A stretch of 64,000 bases of DNA from assembly GCF_026719745.1 (NCBI RefSeq), contig NZ_JAPPRQ010000134.1, forward strand, positions 21,338-85,337, in the 5' to 3' direction. The stretch's first letter is position 1, and each line of letters begins with the position of its first letter. The stretch comes from Clostridium sp. ZS2-4 (GTDB lineage Bacteria > Bacillota > Clostridia > Clostridiales > Clostridiaceae). The position numbers were made by a program, and so were the translations under genes. This document shows, piece by piece, positions 10,463 to 20,614 of the stretch. Below the pieces are notes generated by a model, which ran no database searches, had not been told where the DNA came from, and worked only from the letters and a program-made list of their open reading frames with translations.

Positions 10463-11155
10463 ATGAGTGATAAAAATTTTATTAAAGAAAATGAGGATAA
10501 CAAAGTTGCTTCAATAAAAGAAATGGGAGTTTCAAATATTCCAGAAAACTCACAAAGATTTCAGATACTGCCTATTATAGGGCAAGTTGAAGGACATTCT
10601 GTTTTACCACCTCAGTCAAAAGCTACTAAGTACGAGCATGTAATTCCACAATTAGTTGCAATTGAAACAAATAAATCAGTGGAAGGAGTGCTTATTATTC
10701 TTAATACTGTAGGTGGGGATGTAGAAGCTGGTTTAGCTATAGCAGAAATGATTAGAAGTTTAAGTAAACCAACTGTATCTTTGGTTATAGGTGGTGGTCA
10801 TTCAATTGGTGTACCCCTTGCTACTTGTGCAGATTATTCTTTTATTTCACCTACAGCTACTATGATCATTCATCCAATAAGAATGAATGGATTAGTGCTT
10901 GGTGTTCCTCAGACTTTTGAATATTTTAATAAAATGCAAGAACGTATAATTGAGTTTATTTCAAGAACTTCAAAAATGAGTAAAGATACTCTGAGAAAAT
11001 TAATGGCTCAAACTGATGAATTATTAAATGATATGGGAACTATATTGATAGGAAATCAAGCTGTAGAATATGGGTTAATTGATGAAGTTGGAGGAATTAG
11101 TAATGCAATGAAAAAGCTGGATGAAATGATTGATAATAAAAGAAATGAAAACTAG
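10463..11155 (+). CDS. tepA: ClpP-like serine protease (TepA)
   Basis: A 230-residue ClpP-fold protein matching the TepA/translocation-enhancing group. The catalytic serine is in GGGHSIGVPLATCADY and a histidine lies in TATMIIHPIR, with the oxyanion-type GGDVEAGLAIAEMI segment before it. The start at 10463 follows GGGAGGAATG. It sits between aspartokinase and ftsK as in Bacillus. The peptide substrate is unknown. Confidence 0.85.
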   Translation: MSDKNFIKENEDNKVASIKEMGVSNIPENSQRFQILPIIGQVEGHSVLPPQSKATKYEHVIPQLVAIETNKSVEGVLIILNTVGGDVEAGLAIAEMIRSLSKPTVSLVIGGGHSIGVPLATCADYSFISPTATMIIHPIRMNGLVLGVPQTFEYFNKMQERIIEFISRTSKMSKDTLRKLMAQTDELLNDMGTILIGNQAVEYGLIDEVGGISNAMKKLDEMIDNKRNEN

Positions 11156-11185
11156 CCAAAAGATTTTACTCTTTGGCTAGTTTTC
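11147..11185 (+). terminator. Hairpin after tepA, overlapping the stop codon
   Basis: A 14-bp perfect stem (11147-11160 with 11172-11185; core AAAACTAGCC) with an 11-nt loop. The left arm contains the tepA stop codon. The 3' arm ends in TTTTC and shares four bases with a second hairpin. Confidence 0.7.
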
Positions 11186-11220
11186 ATTATAATAATAAAA
11201 GGATTGTTATTATAATGAAA
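11182..11220 (+). repeat. Second inverted repeat before ftsK
   Basis: A 14-bp perfect inverted repeat (11182-11195 and 11207-11220, TTTCATTATAATAA) with an 11-nt loop. It shares 11182-11185 with the tepA hairpin, so the two cannot be fully formed together. It ends 30 bp before the ftsK start. Confidence 0.7.
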
Positions 11221-11249
11221 TATAAAATTAAGAAATAGAGGTGATGCAA

Positions 11250-13571
11250 ATGACAAAAAAAACGAGTCGGAAAAATAATAGTTCAAGAAAACAATCTAAG
11301 GGAAACTATTTTAAATTCAATAATGATATAAAAGGAATAATTTTTATTACTATAGGAATATTGATGATTTTAAGTATCTTTGTGACAAATGCTTCGGGTA
11401 TAGCAGGACAAACTGCAAAACGAATTCTTATTTCATTGATGGGAATAGGGGCATATTTTTTCCCAGTAATATTAATCTTTTTAGGAATAAGTTTTATTAT
11501 GAAAAATGGAAAAATAAATTTTAATAAAAGATTTTATGGGATTTTTTTGTTTGTTATAAATTCTCTTCTTTTTATTCAGATGATATATATGGATGAATAC
11601 TATAAGAATGAAACTATACTATATGGTATTAAAAAAATATATTCAGAAGATAAAATAATGCATGGTGGTATAACAAGTTATTTAATTGATATTCCAATTT
11701 ATAAATTATTTGGAAATATAGGAGCATATATTATTTTTACTGCTGTTTATATTATAGCTTTTATTTTAATATCACAAATATCTTTAATGGATTTAATAAA
11801 TAACTTTAAAATAAATAACTTTAAAATAAGTAATGATAAAAAAATAACTAAAACAGAAGATTCAAAAGAAAATTTAAATGACATAATGATTGAAGAAAAT
11901 AACACCAATCAACAATCTTTTATAAAAAACTTAAATGATAAACTTAAAGTAATAGATTTTATGAAATCTACTGAATATCCAGAAGAAAGACAAGAGATAC
12001 AAGAACCTAAAATTATTGATAATGTGTCTTCTTTACATTATATTGAAAATAAACCAAGGAAATCAGATATATTAGAAGAAATCTCAGCCGAAAAAATAAA
12101 TGATGAACTAAATAGTAAACTAATAGAAAATAACGAAAAAGAAAAGATGGAATATACATATCCTACACTTGATTTGTTGAATTTAAATTCGGTTGAAGGC
12201 AATCATAAAAATAATAAAAAAGAACTAATAAGTATTGCTTCAAGATTAGAAGAAACTTTAAGTAGCTTTGGAGTTGAAGCTAAGGTTATTCAAGTTACAA
12301 AGGGACCTTCCGTAACTAGATTTGAATTACAACCTAATGCTGGAGTGAAAGTAAGTAAGATTACTCATTTAGCTGATGATATTGCTTTAAGCTTAGCAGC
12401 GTCTTCTATAAGAATAGAAGCTCCTATTCCTGGTAAAAGTGCTGTGGGAATAGAAGTACCAAATAAATCAGTGTCACCTGTATACTTAAGAGAAGTTTTA
12501 GAGGATTCTGAATTTAAGACTTTCAATAAAAATATAGCTTTTGCTCTGGGAAAAGATATAGGAGGGAATTGCATAGTTGCTGATTTATCTAAAATGCCTC
12601 ATTTACTTATAGCAGGTGCTACAGGTTCAGGAAAAAGTGTTTGTATAAATACTCTAATCATCAGTTTGCTCTATAAATATTCTCCGGATGATGTAAAATT
12701 GCTTCTCGTAGATCCCAAAGTAGTAGAATTGAGTATATACAATGATATACCACATCTATTAATACCAGTAGTTACTAACCCAAAGAAAGCTGCTGGAGCT
12801 TTGAATTGGGCTGTAAATGAGATGACTAGACGGTATACATTGTTTGCAAATAACAATGTAAGAAATATTGAAGGATATAATGAGTTATGTAATAAAGGCA
12901 AAATTGAAGAGAAGCTTCCTTGGATAGTAATTGTTATAGACGAACTTGCGGACCTTATGATGGTTTGTCCAGGAGAAGTAGAAGAGTATATATGTAGACT
13001 TGCACAGATGGCAAGAGCAGCAGGTATGCACTTGGTTATAGCTACACAAAGACCATCAGTTAATGTAATAACAGGAGTAATAAAAGCTAATATACCATCA
13101 AGAATATCTTTTGCTGTTTCCAGTCAAATAGATTCAAGAACCATATTGGATTCTGCTGGTGCAGAAAAATTGCTTGGAAGAGGAGATATGTTGTTTTACC
13201 CTGTAGGTGAATCTAAACCTATTAGAATACAAGGTGCTTTTATTGCAGAAGAAGAGGTTGAAAAGGTAGTTAATTTTATAAAAACTCATAAAAATGACGT
13301 AAAATATGAAGAAAAAATCATTGAGGAAATAAATACCAATATTGAGAAAAAGAACTCGAGTTATGATGAATTACTGGATGAAGCTATAAACATAGTAGTA
13401 GAAATTGGACAAGCATCTACATCTCTTCTGCAAAGAAAACTTAGAATTGGATATAATAGAGCTGCCAGAATAATAGATGAATTAGAAGAAAAAGGTATTA
13501 TTTCGGGTAGGAATGGAAGTAAACCTAGACAAGTTCTCATAAATAAAAAATCTTTAGATGAAAATAATTAA
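11250..13571 (+). CDS. ftsK: DNA translocase FtsK/SpoIIIE
   Basis: A hexameric ATP-driven DNA pump for chromosome segregation at division or sporulation septa. The 773-residue protein has a basic N terminus, about four membrane segments (residues 25-180), a charged linker, then the motor with Walker A GATGSGKSV and Walker B IVIDELADLMM, plus DPKVVELS and ATQRPSVNVITG. A C-terminal gamma winged helix (residues about 700-765) reads KOPS-like sites. The ATG at 11250 is chosen because AGAGGTGAT precedes it by the normal distance. Whether it acts as FtsK or SpoIIIE cannot be told. Confidence 0.95.
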   Translation: MTKKTSRKNNSSRKQSKGNYFKFNNDIKGIIFITIGILMILSIFVTNASGIAGQTAKRILISLMGIGAYFFPVILIFLGISFIMKNGKINFNKRFYGIFLFVINSLLFIQMIYMDEYYKNETILYGIKKIYSEDKIMHGGITSYLIDIPIYKLFGNIGAYIIFTAVYIIAFILISQISLMDLINNFKINNFKISNDKKITKTEDSKENLNDIMIEENNTNQQSFIKNLNDKLKVIDFMKSTEYPEERQEIQEPKIIDNVSSLHYIENKPRKSDILEEISAEKINDELNSKLIENNEKEKMEYTYPTLDLLNLNSVEGNHKNNKKELISIASRLEETLSSFGVEAKVIQVTKGPSVTRFELQPNAGVKVSKITHLADDIALSLAASSIRIEAPIPGKSAVGIEVPNKSVSPVYLREVLEDSEFKTFNKNIAFALGKDIGGNCIVADLSKMPHLLIAGATGSGKSVCINTLIISLLYKYSPDDVKLLLVDPKVVELSIYNDIPHLLIPVVTNPKKAAGALNWAVNEMTRRYTLFANNNVRNIEGYNELCNKGKIEEKLPWIVIVIDELADLMMVCPGEVEEYICRLAQMARAAGMHLVIATQRPSVNVITGVIKANIPSRISFAVSSQIDSRTILDSAGAEKLLGRGDMLFYPVGESKPIRIQGAFIAEEEVEKVVNFIKTHKNDVKYEEKIIEEINTNIEKKNSSYDELLDEAINIVVEIGQASTSLLQRKLRIGYNRAARIIDELEEKGIISGRNGSKPRQVLINKKSLDENN

Positions 13572-13664
13572 AAAAATTTTTGAAAATTACTTGTTAAAAT
13601 TTCATATAAGAATTACAATAATTTTTATGATAATGATTAGTATATAACTTAAGGAGGAAAACTA

Positions 13665-14999
13665 GTGACTAAATATAAAATTGGCTTAGTAAGTTTAGGG
13701 TGTGATAAAAATAGGATTGATTCTGAATTAATTTTAGGCAGCCTAACTGCTGAAAATCAAATTGTAAATAATCCAAGAGAAGCAGATGTTATTATTGTAA
13801 ACACTTGTGGATTTATTGAAAGTTCAAAACAGGAATCTATCGATACCATATTGGAAATGGCAGATTTTAAAAAAGATAACTGTAAACTTTTAATAGCAAC
13901 AGGATGCCTAACTCAAAGGTATTCTGAGGAACTTCATAATATAATACCAGAAATTGATATTATGCTAGGAGTAAATGATTATGACAAATTAAATACGTAC
14001 ATTAATGACTTTTTTCATCATAATAATAAAATTTGTACTTGTAATTATAGTGACTCTACAATAAATGAAGGAAAAAGAATACTTACTACTCCAAAATATT
14101 CTGCTTATTTAAGAATAGCTGAAGGGTGCAGTAATTTATGCACATATTGTATAATACCTAAAATTAGAGGTAAATATAGAAGTAGAAGTATGGAAAACAT
14201 TATACAGGAAGCAAATCATTTAGCAGAACAAGGTGTTAAAGAAATAATATTAGTAGCTCAAGACACTACAAAATATGGTATAGATTTATATGATGAAAAG
14301 AAACTTCCTGAGCTAATAAGAAAAATTTCTGAAATAAATAGTATAGAGTGGATTAGAATATTGTATTGCTATCCAGAAGAGATTACTGAAGATTTAATAG
14401 ATGAAATAGAAAACAATGAAAAGGTGTGTAAATATTTGGATATACCTATTCAACATATAAGTAATTCTGTACTTAAAAGAATGAACAGGAAAAGCACTAA
14501 AGAAATAATAACTACAAACATATTAAAAATGAGAAGTAAAATTAAAAATTTAATTTTACGTACGTCTATAATTGTTGGATTTCCAGGTGAAACTGATAAA
14601 GATTTTGAAGAATTGAAAGAGTTTATTTCATTAATAAAATTTGATAAGCTTGGAGTTTTTAAGTATTCTCAGGAAGAAGGAACTCCTGCTGCAAAAATGA
14701 GTGATCAAGTTAATGAAGAACTTAAGCAACATAGAGAAGAAGAATTAATGTTTATGCAACAACGTACTTCTAAAGAAAATAATAATAAAAAGATAGGTAA
14801 AAAATATAAAGTACTTGTTGAAGGGCGTAAAAATGAATATTGGATTGGTAGAACTTATGAAATGTCTCCTGAAATAGATGGTGCAATTTTCTTTAAATGT
14901 GATAAAATATTAAGTATAGGAGGCTTTGTTGAGGTGGTTATAACAGACGCCTTAGAATATGATTTAATAGGAGTTGTGTGCGATGAATCTTGCAAATAA
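13665..14999 (+). CDS. rimO: Ribosomal protein S12 methylthiotransferase RimO
   Basis: A radical-SAM methylthiotransferase that modifies Asp88 of ribosomal protein S12. It has the N-terminal [4Fe-4S] domain ([28 protein letters not shown]), the radical-SAM CX3CX2C in [13 protein letters not shown] and a C-terminal TRAM domain. The start is GTG after AAGGAGGAAA. The LGCDKNRxDSE block separates RimO from MiaB, which is present at 31899-33227. Its end overlaps pgsA by 17 bp. Confidence 0.95.
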   Translation: MTKYKIGLVSLGCDKNRIDSELILGSLTAENQIVNNPREADVIIVNTCGFIESSKQESIDTILEMADFKKDNCKLLIATGCLTQRYSEELHNIIPEIDIMLGVNDYDKLNTYINDFFHHNNKICTCNYSDSTINEGKRILTTPKYSAYLRIAEGCSNLCTYCIIPKIRGKYRSRSMENIIQEANHLAEQGVKEIILVAQDTTKYGIDLYDEKKLPELIRKISEINSIEWIRILYCYPEEITEDLIDEIENNEKVCKYLDIPIQHISNSVLKRMNRKSTKEIITTNILKMRSKIKNLILRTSIIVGFPGETDKDFEELKEFISLIKFDKLGVFKYSQEEGTPAAKMSDQVNEELKQHREEELMFMQQRTSKENNNKKIGKKYKVLVEGRKNEYWIGRTYEMSPEIDGAIFFKCDKILSIGGFVEVVITDALEYDLIGVVCDESCK

Positions 15000-15525
15000 A
15001 CTTACATTATTAAGGATTTTTCTTGTACCAGTTTTTTTAATTTTTATGGCATTAAAAACACCAGTATGCATAGCTATGTCTATAATAGTCTTTATATTAG
15101 CATCATTAACCGATAAGTTAGATGGACATATTGCAAGGAGTAGAAATCAGATAACAAAATTTGGAAAATTCATGGATCCTTTAGCAGATAAGTTGCTTGT
15201 TACTTCTGCTTTAGTATCTTTAGTAGAACATGGAATTGTTCCAACTTGGATGGCTATGATAATTATAGCTAGGGAATTTGCTGTCACAGGTCTTAGAGCC
15301 GTAGCAGCTTCTGAAGGTATCATAATTGCAGCAAGTTGGTGGGGAAAATTAAAAACTGCAACCCAAATGGTAGCAATTATTTTTGCTTTGATTAAATTGA
15401 TATATAGTTCAGTATATGTAACATATTTGACTTATATAGTTTTAACTGCTGCTGTAATTATAACTATTATATCAGGAGTTGATTATTTTATTAAAAATAA
15501 AAACGCACTTAATACTGAAAACTGA
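14983..15525 (+). CDS. pgsA: CDP-diacylglycerol-glycerol-3-phosphate 3-phosphatidyltransferase
   Basis: PgsA makes phosphatidylglycerophosphate, the committed step to phosphatidylglycerol, in the membrane. The CDP-alcohol transferase signature is complete: [10 protein letters not shown] followed by [10 protein letters not shown]. The 180-residue protein has several membrane helices. The ATG at 14983 is preferred over an in-frame TTG nine bases earlier because ATAGGAG then has better spacing. Translation is coupled to rimO by overlap. Confidence 0.94.
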   Translation: MNLANKLTLLRIFLVPVFLIFMALKTPVCIAMSIIVFILASLTDKLDGHIARSRNQITKFGKFMDPLADKLLVTSALVSLVEHGIVPTWMAMIIIAREFAVTGLRAVAASEGIIIAASWWGKLKTATQMVAIIFALIKLIYSSVYVTYLTYIVLTAAVIITIISGVDYFIKNKNALNTEN

Positions 15526-15558
15526 TTAATAATAATAAAGTAGGGTATAATTTAAGAA

Positions 15559-15597
15559 AAAAGTTCCTATATATGAAAATAATAGGAACTTTTATAC
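15559..15597 (+). terminator. Terminator after pgsA
   Basis: A 12-bp perfect stem (AAAAGTTCCTAT / ATAGGAACTTTT, 15559-15570 with 15582-15593) with an 11-nt loop and a short T-rich tail. It separates the rimO-pgsA unit from recA. Confidence 0.75.
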
Positions 15598-15604
15598 TAT
15601 ACTA

Positions 15605-15633
15605 TTGACCTTGTAAACAAAATATTATATAAT
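15605..15633 (+). promoter_or_regulatory. recA promoter
   Basis: TTGACC (15605-15610) and TATAAT (15628-15633) with exactly 17 bp between them. The SOS box lies just downstream, at the expected transcription start. Confidence 0.85.
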
Positions 15634-15640
15634 TTAATCA

Positions 15641-15652
15641 GAACAGATGTTC
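15641..15652 (+). promoter_or_regulatory. LexA (SOS) box of recA
   Basis: GAACAGATGTTC is a perfect match to the Gram-positive LexA core GAAC-N4-GTTC. It sits 7 bp after the -10 element, so bound LexA would block initiation. lexA is in this window at 23881. Confidence 0.9.
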
Positions 15653-15688
15653 GAATTCGAAAGGATGGTGAACCCTTAGGGGATACAT

Positions 15689-16738
15689 ATGGACAATGAA
15701 AAATTAAAAGCTTTACAGGTTGCTATGAGTCAAATTGAAAAACAATTCGGAAAAGGTTCAGTAATGAAACTTGGAGAACAAAATATACTTAATGTAGAGG
15801 CTATTTCTACTGGAAGTTTATCTTTAGATATTGCATTAGGCATAGGAGGAATACCAAGAGGTAGAATTATTGAAATATTTGGTCCTGAATCTTCTGGTAA
15901 AACAACAGTTGCTCTTCATGTTATTGCAGAGGCACAAAAATCTGGAGGAACTGCTGCATTTATAGATGCAGAGCATGCTTTAGATCCTGTTTATGCAAAA
16001 GCGTTAGGTGTAGATATCGATAACTTAATAGTTTCACAACCTGATACTGGAGAACAGGCACTTGAAATCTGTGAAGCGTTAGTTAGATCAGGAGCTGTAG
16101 ATATTGTAATAGTGGATTCGGTTGCAGCATTGGTTCCAAAAGCAGAAATAGAAGGAGAAATGGGAGACTCACATGTAGGACTTCAAGCAAGGTTAATGTC
16201 TCAAGCTCTTAGAAAACTTACAGGTGCTATTAATAAGTCTAGATGTTCAGTAATATTTATAAATCAATTAAGAGAAAAAGTTGGAATTATGTTTGGAAAT
16301 CCTGAAACAACTCCAGGAGGGAGAGCACTTAAATTCTATTCTTCTGTTAGGTTAGATGTTAGAAGAATTGATACTATTAAACAAGGTGAAGATTTTTTGG
16401 GCAATAGGACTAGAGTTAAAGTTGTAAAAAATAAAGTAGCTTCTCCATTTAAAAAAGCTGAATTCGATATAATGTATGGGACGGGTATTTCTTTTGAGGG
16501 AAATGTACTAGATGTTGGAGTTGAGGAAGAAATAATTCAAAAGAGTGGTTCGTGGTTCTCATATAATGATATTCGCTTAGGACAAGGTAGAGAAAATGCA
16601 AAGCAATTTTTAAGAGAAACCCAAGATGTACTATATGACATAGAAAAACAAATAAGATTAAAATATGATTTACCTCAAAAAAACATGGCAGAAGGTTCTA
16701 TAAATAAAGAAAAGAAGATACAGGAAAAAGAAAAATAG
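15689..16738 (+). CDS. recA: Recombinase RecA
   Basis: RecA forms filaments on single-stranded DNA, drives homologous pairing and triggers LexA self-cleavage. The 349-residue protein has Walker [10 protein letters not shown], the EHALDP motif, Walker [13 protein letters not shown] and loop 2 around [22 protein letters not shown]. Length is normal. The start follows an AGGGGA site and transcription is from an SOS-controlled promoter. Confidence 0.98.
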   Translation: MDNEKLKALQVAMSQIEKQFGKGSVMKLGEQNILNVEAISTGSLSLDIALGIGGIPRGRIIEIFGPESSGKTTVALHVIAEAQKSGGTAAFIDAEHALDPVYAKALGVDIDNLIVSQPDTGEQALEICEALVRSGAVDIVIVDSVAALVPKAEIEGEMGDSHVGLQARLMSQALRKLTGAINKSRCSVIFINQLREKVGIMFGNPETTPGGRALKFYSSVRLDVRRIDTIKQGEDFLGNRTRVKVVKNKVASPFKKAEFDIMYGTGISFEGNVLDVGVEEEIIQKSGSWFSYNDIRLGQGRENAKQFLRETQDVLYDIEKQIRLKYDLPQKNMAEGSINKEKKIQEKEK

Positions 16739-16857
16739 ATAAAAATCACTAGACACTATATTCTATTGATTTATTTATATATCAAGTATAAGATTGGCTA
16801 ATTGGTTATTCTAAAAATATAATTTATATAAAAATTTTTAGCAACATTTTCATAAAC

Positions 16858-16886
16858 TTGACATAAATTTAAAAATAATATAAAAT
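16858..16886 (+). promoter_or_regulatory. Predicted promoter of rny
   Basis: TTGACA (16858-16863) and TAAAAT (16881-16886) with 17 bp spacing, giving a leader of about 115 nt. Nothing else is evident between recA and rny except AACTTCGCTAA at 16951-16961, shared with the inverted repeat before the Xer gene. Confidence 0.7.
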
Positions 16887-17006
16887 GAATACAAATACTG
16901 GTTTAACATGTGTAAAATATTCATATATAAACAAATATAACACCTTTCTAAACTTCGCTAACGCTTACTTTTGCATAATCAAAATAGATAGCAAGGAGGT
17001 GTTGTT

Positions 17007-18557
17007 TTGAATAATAACTTTATTATATATTTAGCGCTTTTAGCTGTTATAATTTTAATTTTAGCGGTTTTTGTAATAATATATGTTAGAAAAAATATAT
17101 CACAAGCAAAAATTTCAGAAGCAGAAATTAAAGCTAAAAGTATACTAGATGAGGCTGAAAAAAATGCTGAAGCAATAAAAAAGGAAGCTATTTTAGAGGC
17201 TAAAGAGGAAGTTCATAAACTTAGAAATGATTTTGAAAAAGAATTGAGAGAAAGACGTAATGAACTTCAAAGATTAGAAAGAAGAAATATTCAACGTGAA
17301 GAGTTATTAGACAAAAAAAGTGATGCTATAGAAAAGAAAGATGAATCTCTTAATAAAAAAATGCAAGAAATGAAAGAAAAAGAATCCAGCATAGAAGAGC
17401 TTTATGAAAAGCAACGTCAAGAGCTTGAAAGATTGTCGGGTTTGACAACACAAGAAGCTCGTGAAATATTATTGGAAGAAACTCGAAAAGAAATTAAGCA
17501 TGAAACAGCTATGATGATTAAAGATATGGAAAACAAAGCAAAAGAAGAAGCAGATAAAAAGGGTAGAGAGATAATTTCATGTGCTATCCAAAGATGTGCT
17601 GCTGATCATGTAGCTGAAAGTACTGTGCATGTGGTTGAACTTCCAAATGATGAAATGAAAGGTAGAATTATTGGTAGAGAAGGAAGAAATATAAGAACCT
17701 TAGAAACTTTAACTGGAGTAGATTTGATTATTGATGATACTCCAGAAGCCGTAATTTTATCAGGATTTGATCCAATAAGAAGACAGGTTGCTAGAATAGC
17801 TCTTGAAAAATTGATTATTGATGGTAGAATTCATCCTGCAAGAATTGAAGAAATGGTGGAAAAGGCTAAGAAAGAAGTTGAAAATGATATAAAAGAAGAA
17901 GGGGAGCAAGCAACTTTTGAAACAGGTGTACATGGTCTTCATCAAGAATTAATAAGACTTTTAGGAAGACTAAAATACCGTACTAGTTATGGTCAAAACG
18001 TTTTAAAGCATTCTATCGAAGTTGCTTACTTGGCAGGTCTTATGGCTTCTGAATTAGGAATAGATCCAACATTAGCTAAAAGAGCAGGGTTGCTACATGA
18101 CATTGGTAAAGCGGTAGATCATGAGGTTGAGGGTCCACATGCTGTTATTGGCGCTGAGATTGCTAAAAAACATCATGAATCACCAATAATAGTAAACGCT
18201 ATTGCTGCTCATCATGGTGATGTAGAGTATGATTCTATTGAAGCAATATTAGTTCAAGCTGCTGATGCAATATCTGCGGCACGTCCTGGAGCGAGAAGAG
18301 AAACTTTGGAAGCATATATTAAGAGATTAGAAAAACTTGAAGAAATAGCAAATTCCTATGAAGGCGTAGATAAATCATATGCTATACAAGCTGGAAGAGA
18401 AGTTAGAATTATGGTTAAACCAGAAGAAGTTAATGATGCTGAGTGCATCGAAATGGCAAGAAATATAGTTAAAACTGTTGAAAAAGAATTAGAATATCCT
18501 GGTCAAATCAAAGTAAATATTATTAGAGAAACTAGGATAATCGAATACGCTAAATAG
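17007..18557 (+). CDS. rny: Ribonuclease Y
   Basis: RNase Y is the membrane-anchored endoribonuclease that starts mRNA decay in Firmicutes. The 516-residue protein has one N-terminal membrane helix (about residues 4-27), a long coiled coil, a KH domain ([21 protein letters not shown]) and an HD domain ([22 protein letters not shown]). The start is TTG after AAGGAGGT, six bases away. It is flanked by its own promoter and terminator. Confidence 0.96.
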   Translation: MNNNFIIYLALLAVIILILAVFVIIYVRKNISQAKISEAEIKAKSILDEAEKNAEAIKKEAILEAKEEVHKLRNDFEKELRERRNELQRLERRNIQREELLDKKSDAIEKKDESLNKKMQEMKEKESSIEELYEKQRQELERLSGLTTQEAREILLEETRKEIKHETAMMIKDMENKAKEEADKKGREIISCAIQRCAADHVAESTVHVVELPNDEMKGRIIGREGRNIRTLETLTGVDLIIDDTPEAVILSGFDPIRRQVARIALEKLIIDGRIHPARIEEMVEKAKKEVENDIKEEGEQATFETGVHGLHQELIRLLGRLKYRTSYGQNVLKHSIEVAYLAGLMASELGIDPTLAKRAGLLHDIGKAVDHEVEGPHAVIGAEIAKKHHESPIIVNAIAAHHGDVEYDSIEAILVQAADAISAARPGARRETLEAYIKRLEKLEEIANSYEGVDKSYAIQAGREVRIMVKPEEVNDAECIEMARNIVKTVEKELEYPGQIKVNIIRETRIIEYAK

Positions 18558-18572
18558 ATTTAGATATAACTA

Positions 18573-18626
18573 AAACTCCCTATTAGATTGATATGATTTT
18601 ATTAGTCTGAATAGGGAGTTTGTTTT
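18573..18626 (+). terminator. Terminator after rny
   Basis: A 12-bp perfect stem (AAACTCCCTATT / AATAGGGAGTTT) that extends by AGA/TCT past a bulge, followed by GTTTTAT. Confidence 0.8.
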
Positions 18627-18788
18627 ATAGTTTATGTTGTAATTATATTTCCAAATAAAGTATTATGTATTTGCACCAAGGAACTAACTATGAATTTATG
18701 CATATAAATAATTTATTTACATAATAAATGTAAAGTGATATATTTTTAATATAAAAATACAATAATTAATAAAATGGAGGAGTATTAT

Positions 18789-19985
18789 ATGATATTATCA
18801 GATAGGGCAAAACAAATTTCACCATCCTTAACGCTGGCTATAACAGCAAAAGCAAAAGAAATGGCTAAACAAGGTATTGATGTCATTAGTTTTGGGGCTG
18901 GAGAACCCGACTTCGATACACCTGTTAATATACAAAAGGCAGCTATAAATGCAATAGAAAATGGATTAACTAGGTATACTGCTGCTTCAGGGATAAACGA
19001 ATTAAAAGAAGCTATCATAAACAAATTCAAAATGGATAATAATTTAATCTATACAAATGATCAAGTTATTATTTCAACAGGTGCAAAACAGTGCTTAGCA
19101 AATGCTTTCCAAGCTATATTAAACAGCGAAGATGAAGTTTTAATTCCTACACCGTATTGGGTAAGTTATCCAGAACTTATAAAACTTGCAGATGGAATAC
19201 CTGTGTTTGTTAAAAACAAACAAGAGAATAACTTTAATTTCTCAATAGATGTTTTAGAGGAAGCTGTTACATCAAAAACAAAAGCTATTATTGTAAATAG
19301 TCCTAATAATCCTACGGGAACAATATACTCAAAACACGATTTAGAGATGATTGTTGATTTTGCAAAGAAACATAACTTGATAATTATATCTGATGAAATA
19401 TATGAAAAATTAATATATGGAAATGAAGGACATATCAGTATTGCCAGTTTATCACAAGATGCATATGAAAGAACTATAGTAATAAATGGGGTTTCTAAAT
19501 CCTATGCTATGACTGGGTGGAGAATTGGTTATGCTGCAGCGGGGAATAAGGAAATTATAAAACTAATGTCTAGTATTCAAAGTCATACTACTTCAAACCC
19601 TAATTCTATTGCACAATATGCAGCGTTAGAAGCATTAACAGGTGACCAATCGTCTTTGAAATCTATGGTAAAAGAATTTGGAGAGAGAAGAGATTATATG
19701 GTATCAAGAATTGATGAAATGAAAAATCTATCATGTTTAAAAGCTGATGGTGCTTTTTATGTTATGTTAAATATTTCAAACTATTATGGAAAGAGATTAA
19801 ATCAAACGATAATTAATACTTCTTTCGAATTTTCGGAAATGCTTTTACAAGAACAAAATGTAGCTGTTATCCCAGGAATTGCTTTTGGATTAGATGACTA
19901 TGTGAGATTATCATATGCAACATCAATGGATACTATAAAAAAAGGATTAGATAGGATTGAGGAGTTTTTAATGAAACTAAATTAA
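18789..19985 (+). CDS. aspB: Class I/II aminotransferase, aspartate aminotransferase type
   Basis: A PLP-dependent transaminase of 398 residues resembling AspB, which interconverts aspartate and oxaloacetate with glutamate/2-oxoglutarate. Visible motifs: GAGEPDFDTP, the NSPNNPTGT loop, and the PLP lysine in GVSKSYAMTGWRIGY. The ATG at 18789 follows GGAGG; an earlier in-frame ATG at 18774 overlaps that ribosome site. The upstream spacer has a TTTACAT-N5-ATGTAAA dyad (18716-18734) that may be an operator. Substrate range is inferred. Confidence 0.88.
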   Translation: MILSDRAKQISPSLTLAITAKAKEMAKQGIDVISFGAGEPDFDTPVNIQKAAINAIENGLTRYTAASGINELKEAIINKFKMDNNLIYTNDQVIISTGAKQCLANAFQAILNSEDEVLIPTPYWVSYPELIKLADGIPVFVKNKQENNFNFSIDVLEEAVTSKTKAIIVNSPNNPTGTIYSKHDLEMIVDFAKKHNLIIISDEIYEKLIYGNEGHISIASLSQDAYERTIVINGVSKSYAMTGWRIGYAAAGNKEIIKLMSSIQSHTTSNPNSIAQYAALEALTGDQSSLKSMVKEFGERRDYMVSRIDEMKNLSCLKADGAFYVMLNISNYYGKRLNQTIINTSFEFSEMLLQEQNVAVIPGIAFGLDDYVRLSYATSMDTIKKGLDRIEEFLMKLN

Positions 19986-20014
19986 AAAAAAATGTAGAAA
20001 TTTTTTTTTAGAAG

Positions 20015-20042
20015 TTGAGAAATATAAAAAAACTGATATAAT
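20015..20042 (+). promoter_or_regulatory. Predicted promoter of the HPr gene
   Basis: TTGAGA (20015-20020) and TATAAT (20037-20042), 16-bp spacer, 43 bp before the start codon. Confidence 0.65.
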
Positions 20043-20085
20043 AGAAATGTACGTAAAAAAAAATAAATGTAAGGGGTGACATAAA

Positions 20086-20346
20086 ATGATAAAAAAAGAA
20101 GCAATGGTAAAAAGTGCTACTGGATTACATGCAAGACCTGCTACTTTATTAGTGAAAAAAGCGTCTTCTTTTAAATCTGATATATATCTTGAATATAAAG
20201 ATAAAAAAGCGAACATTAAAAGTTTAATCGGAGTACTTTCTTTAGGAGTTACTAAAGATGCAGCTGTTACAATTATAGCTTCAGGTGATGATGAAACATT
20301 AGCTGCTGAAGAAATTGCAAAATTAATTGAATCAATTGCAGAATAA
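20086..20346 (+). CDS. ptsH: HPr-family phosphocarrier protein
   Basis: HPr carries phosphate from enzyme I to sugar-specific EII proteins and, when phosphorylated on serine, serves CcpA. This 86-residue protein has the active histidine His15 in GLHARPA and Ser46 in IKSLIGVLSLGV, so both regulatory sites are present and it is more like HPr than Crh. It stands alone with its own promoter and terminator; ptsI is not adjacent. Confidence 0.9.
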   Translation: MIKKEAMVKSATGLHARPATLLVKKASSFKSDIYLEYKDKKANIKSLIGVLSLGVTKDAAVTIIASGDDETLAAEEIAKLIESIAE

Positions 20347-20380
20347 AAATAAAAGGCTATAATAGCCTTTTATTTATTTT
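20347..20380 (+). terminator. Terminator after the HPr gene
   Basis: A 13-bp perfect stem (AAATAAAAGGCTA / TAGCCTTTTATTT) with a minimal loop, then ATTTT. The remaining spacer up to purB holds only A+T-rich DNA with a possible TATAAT at 20557-20562. Confidence 0.8.
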
Positions 20381-20614
20381 ACTTGAAAGATTTACTTTTA
20401 GATAAATAAAATAGGATTCAAAAAAATTCTTATACATATTTACCCCTAAACTGACTCAAAATATTTCTTGATAGAGTATATGGTTTTTAAAATAGACTAA
20501 GTTTAAAATAAAGATATTTGCGAACAAAAAGTATTACATTTAATGATAATATATGATATAATATGAATAATAGTTTGATAAAAAATAAAAATATATGTGT
20601 TCGGAGGCTTTGAT

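Noticed and set aside
20518..20607. CGAAC and GTTCG motifs before purB, resembling PurR boxes
   Set aside because: The two motifs are about 75 bp apart rather than the normal short spacing, and flanking bases fit poorly; the second overlaps the ribosome site.
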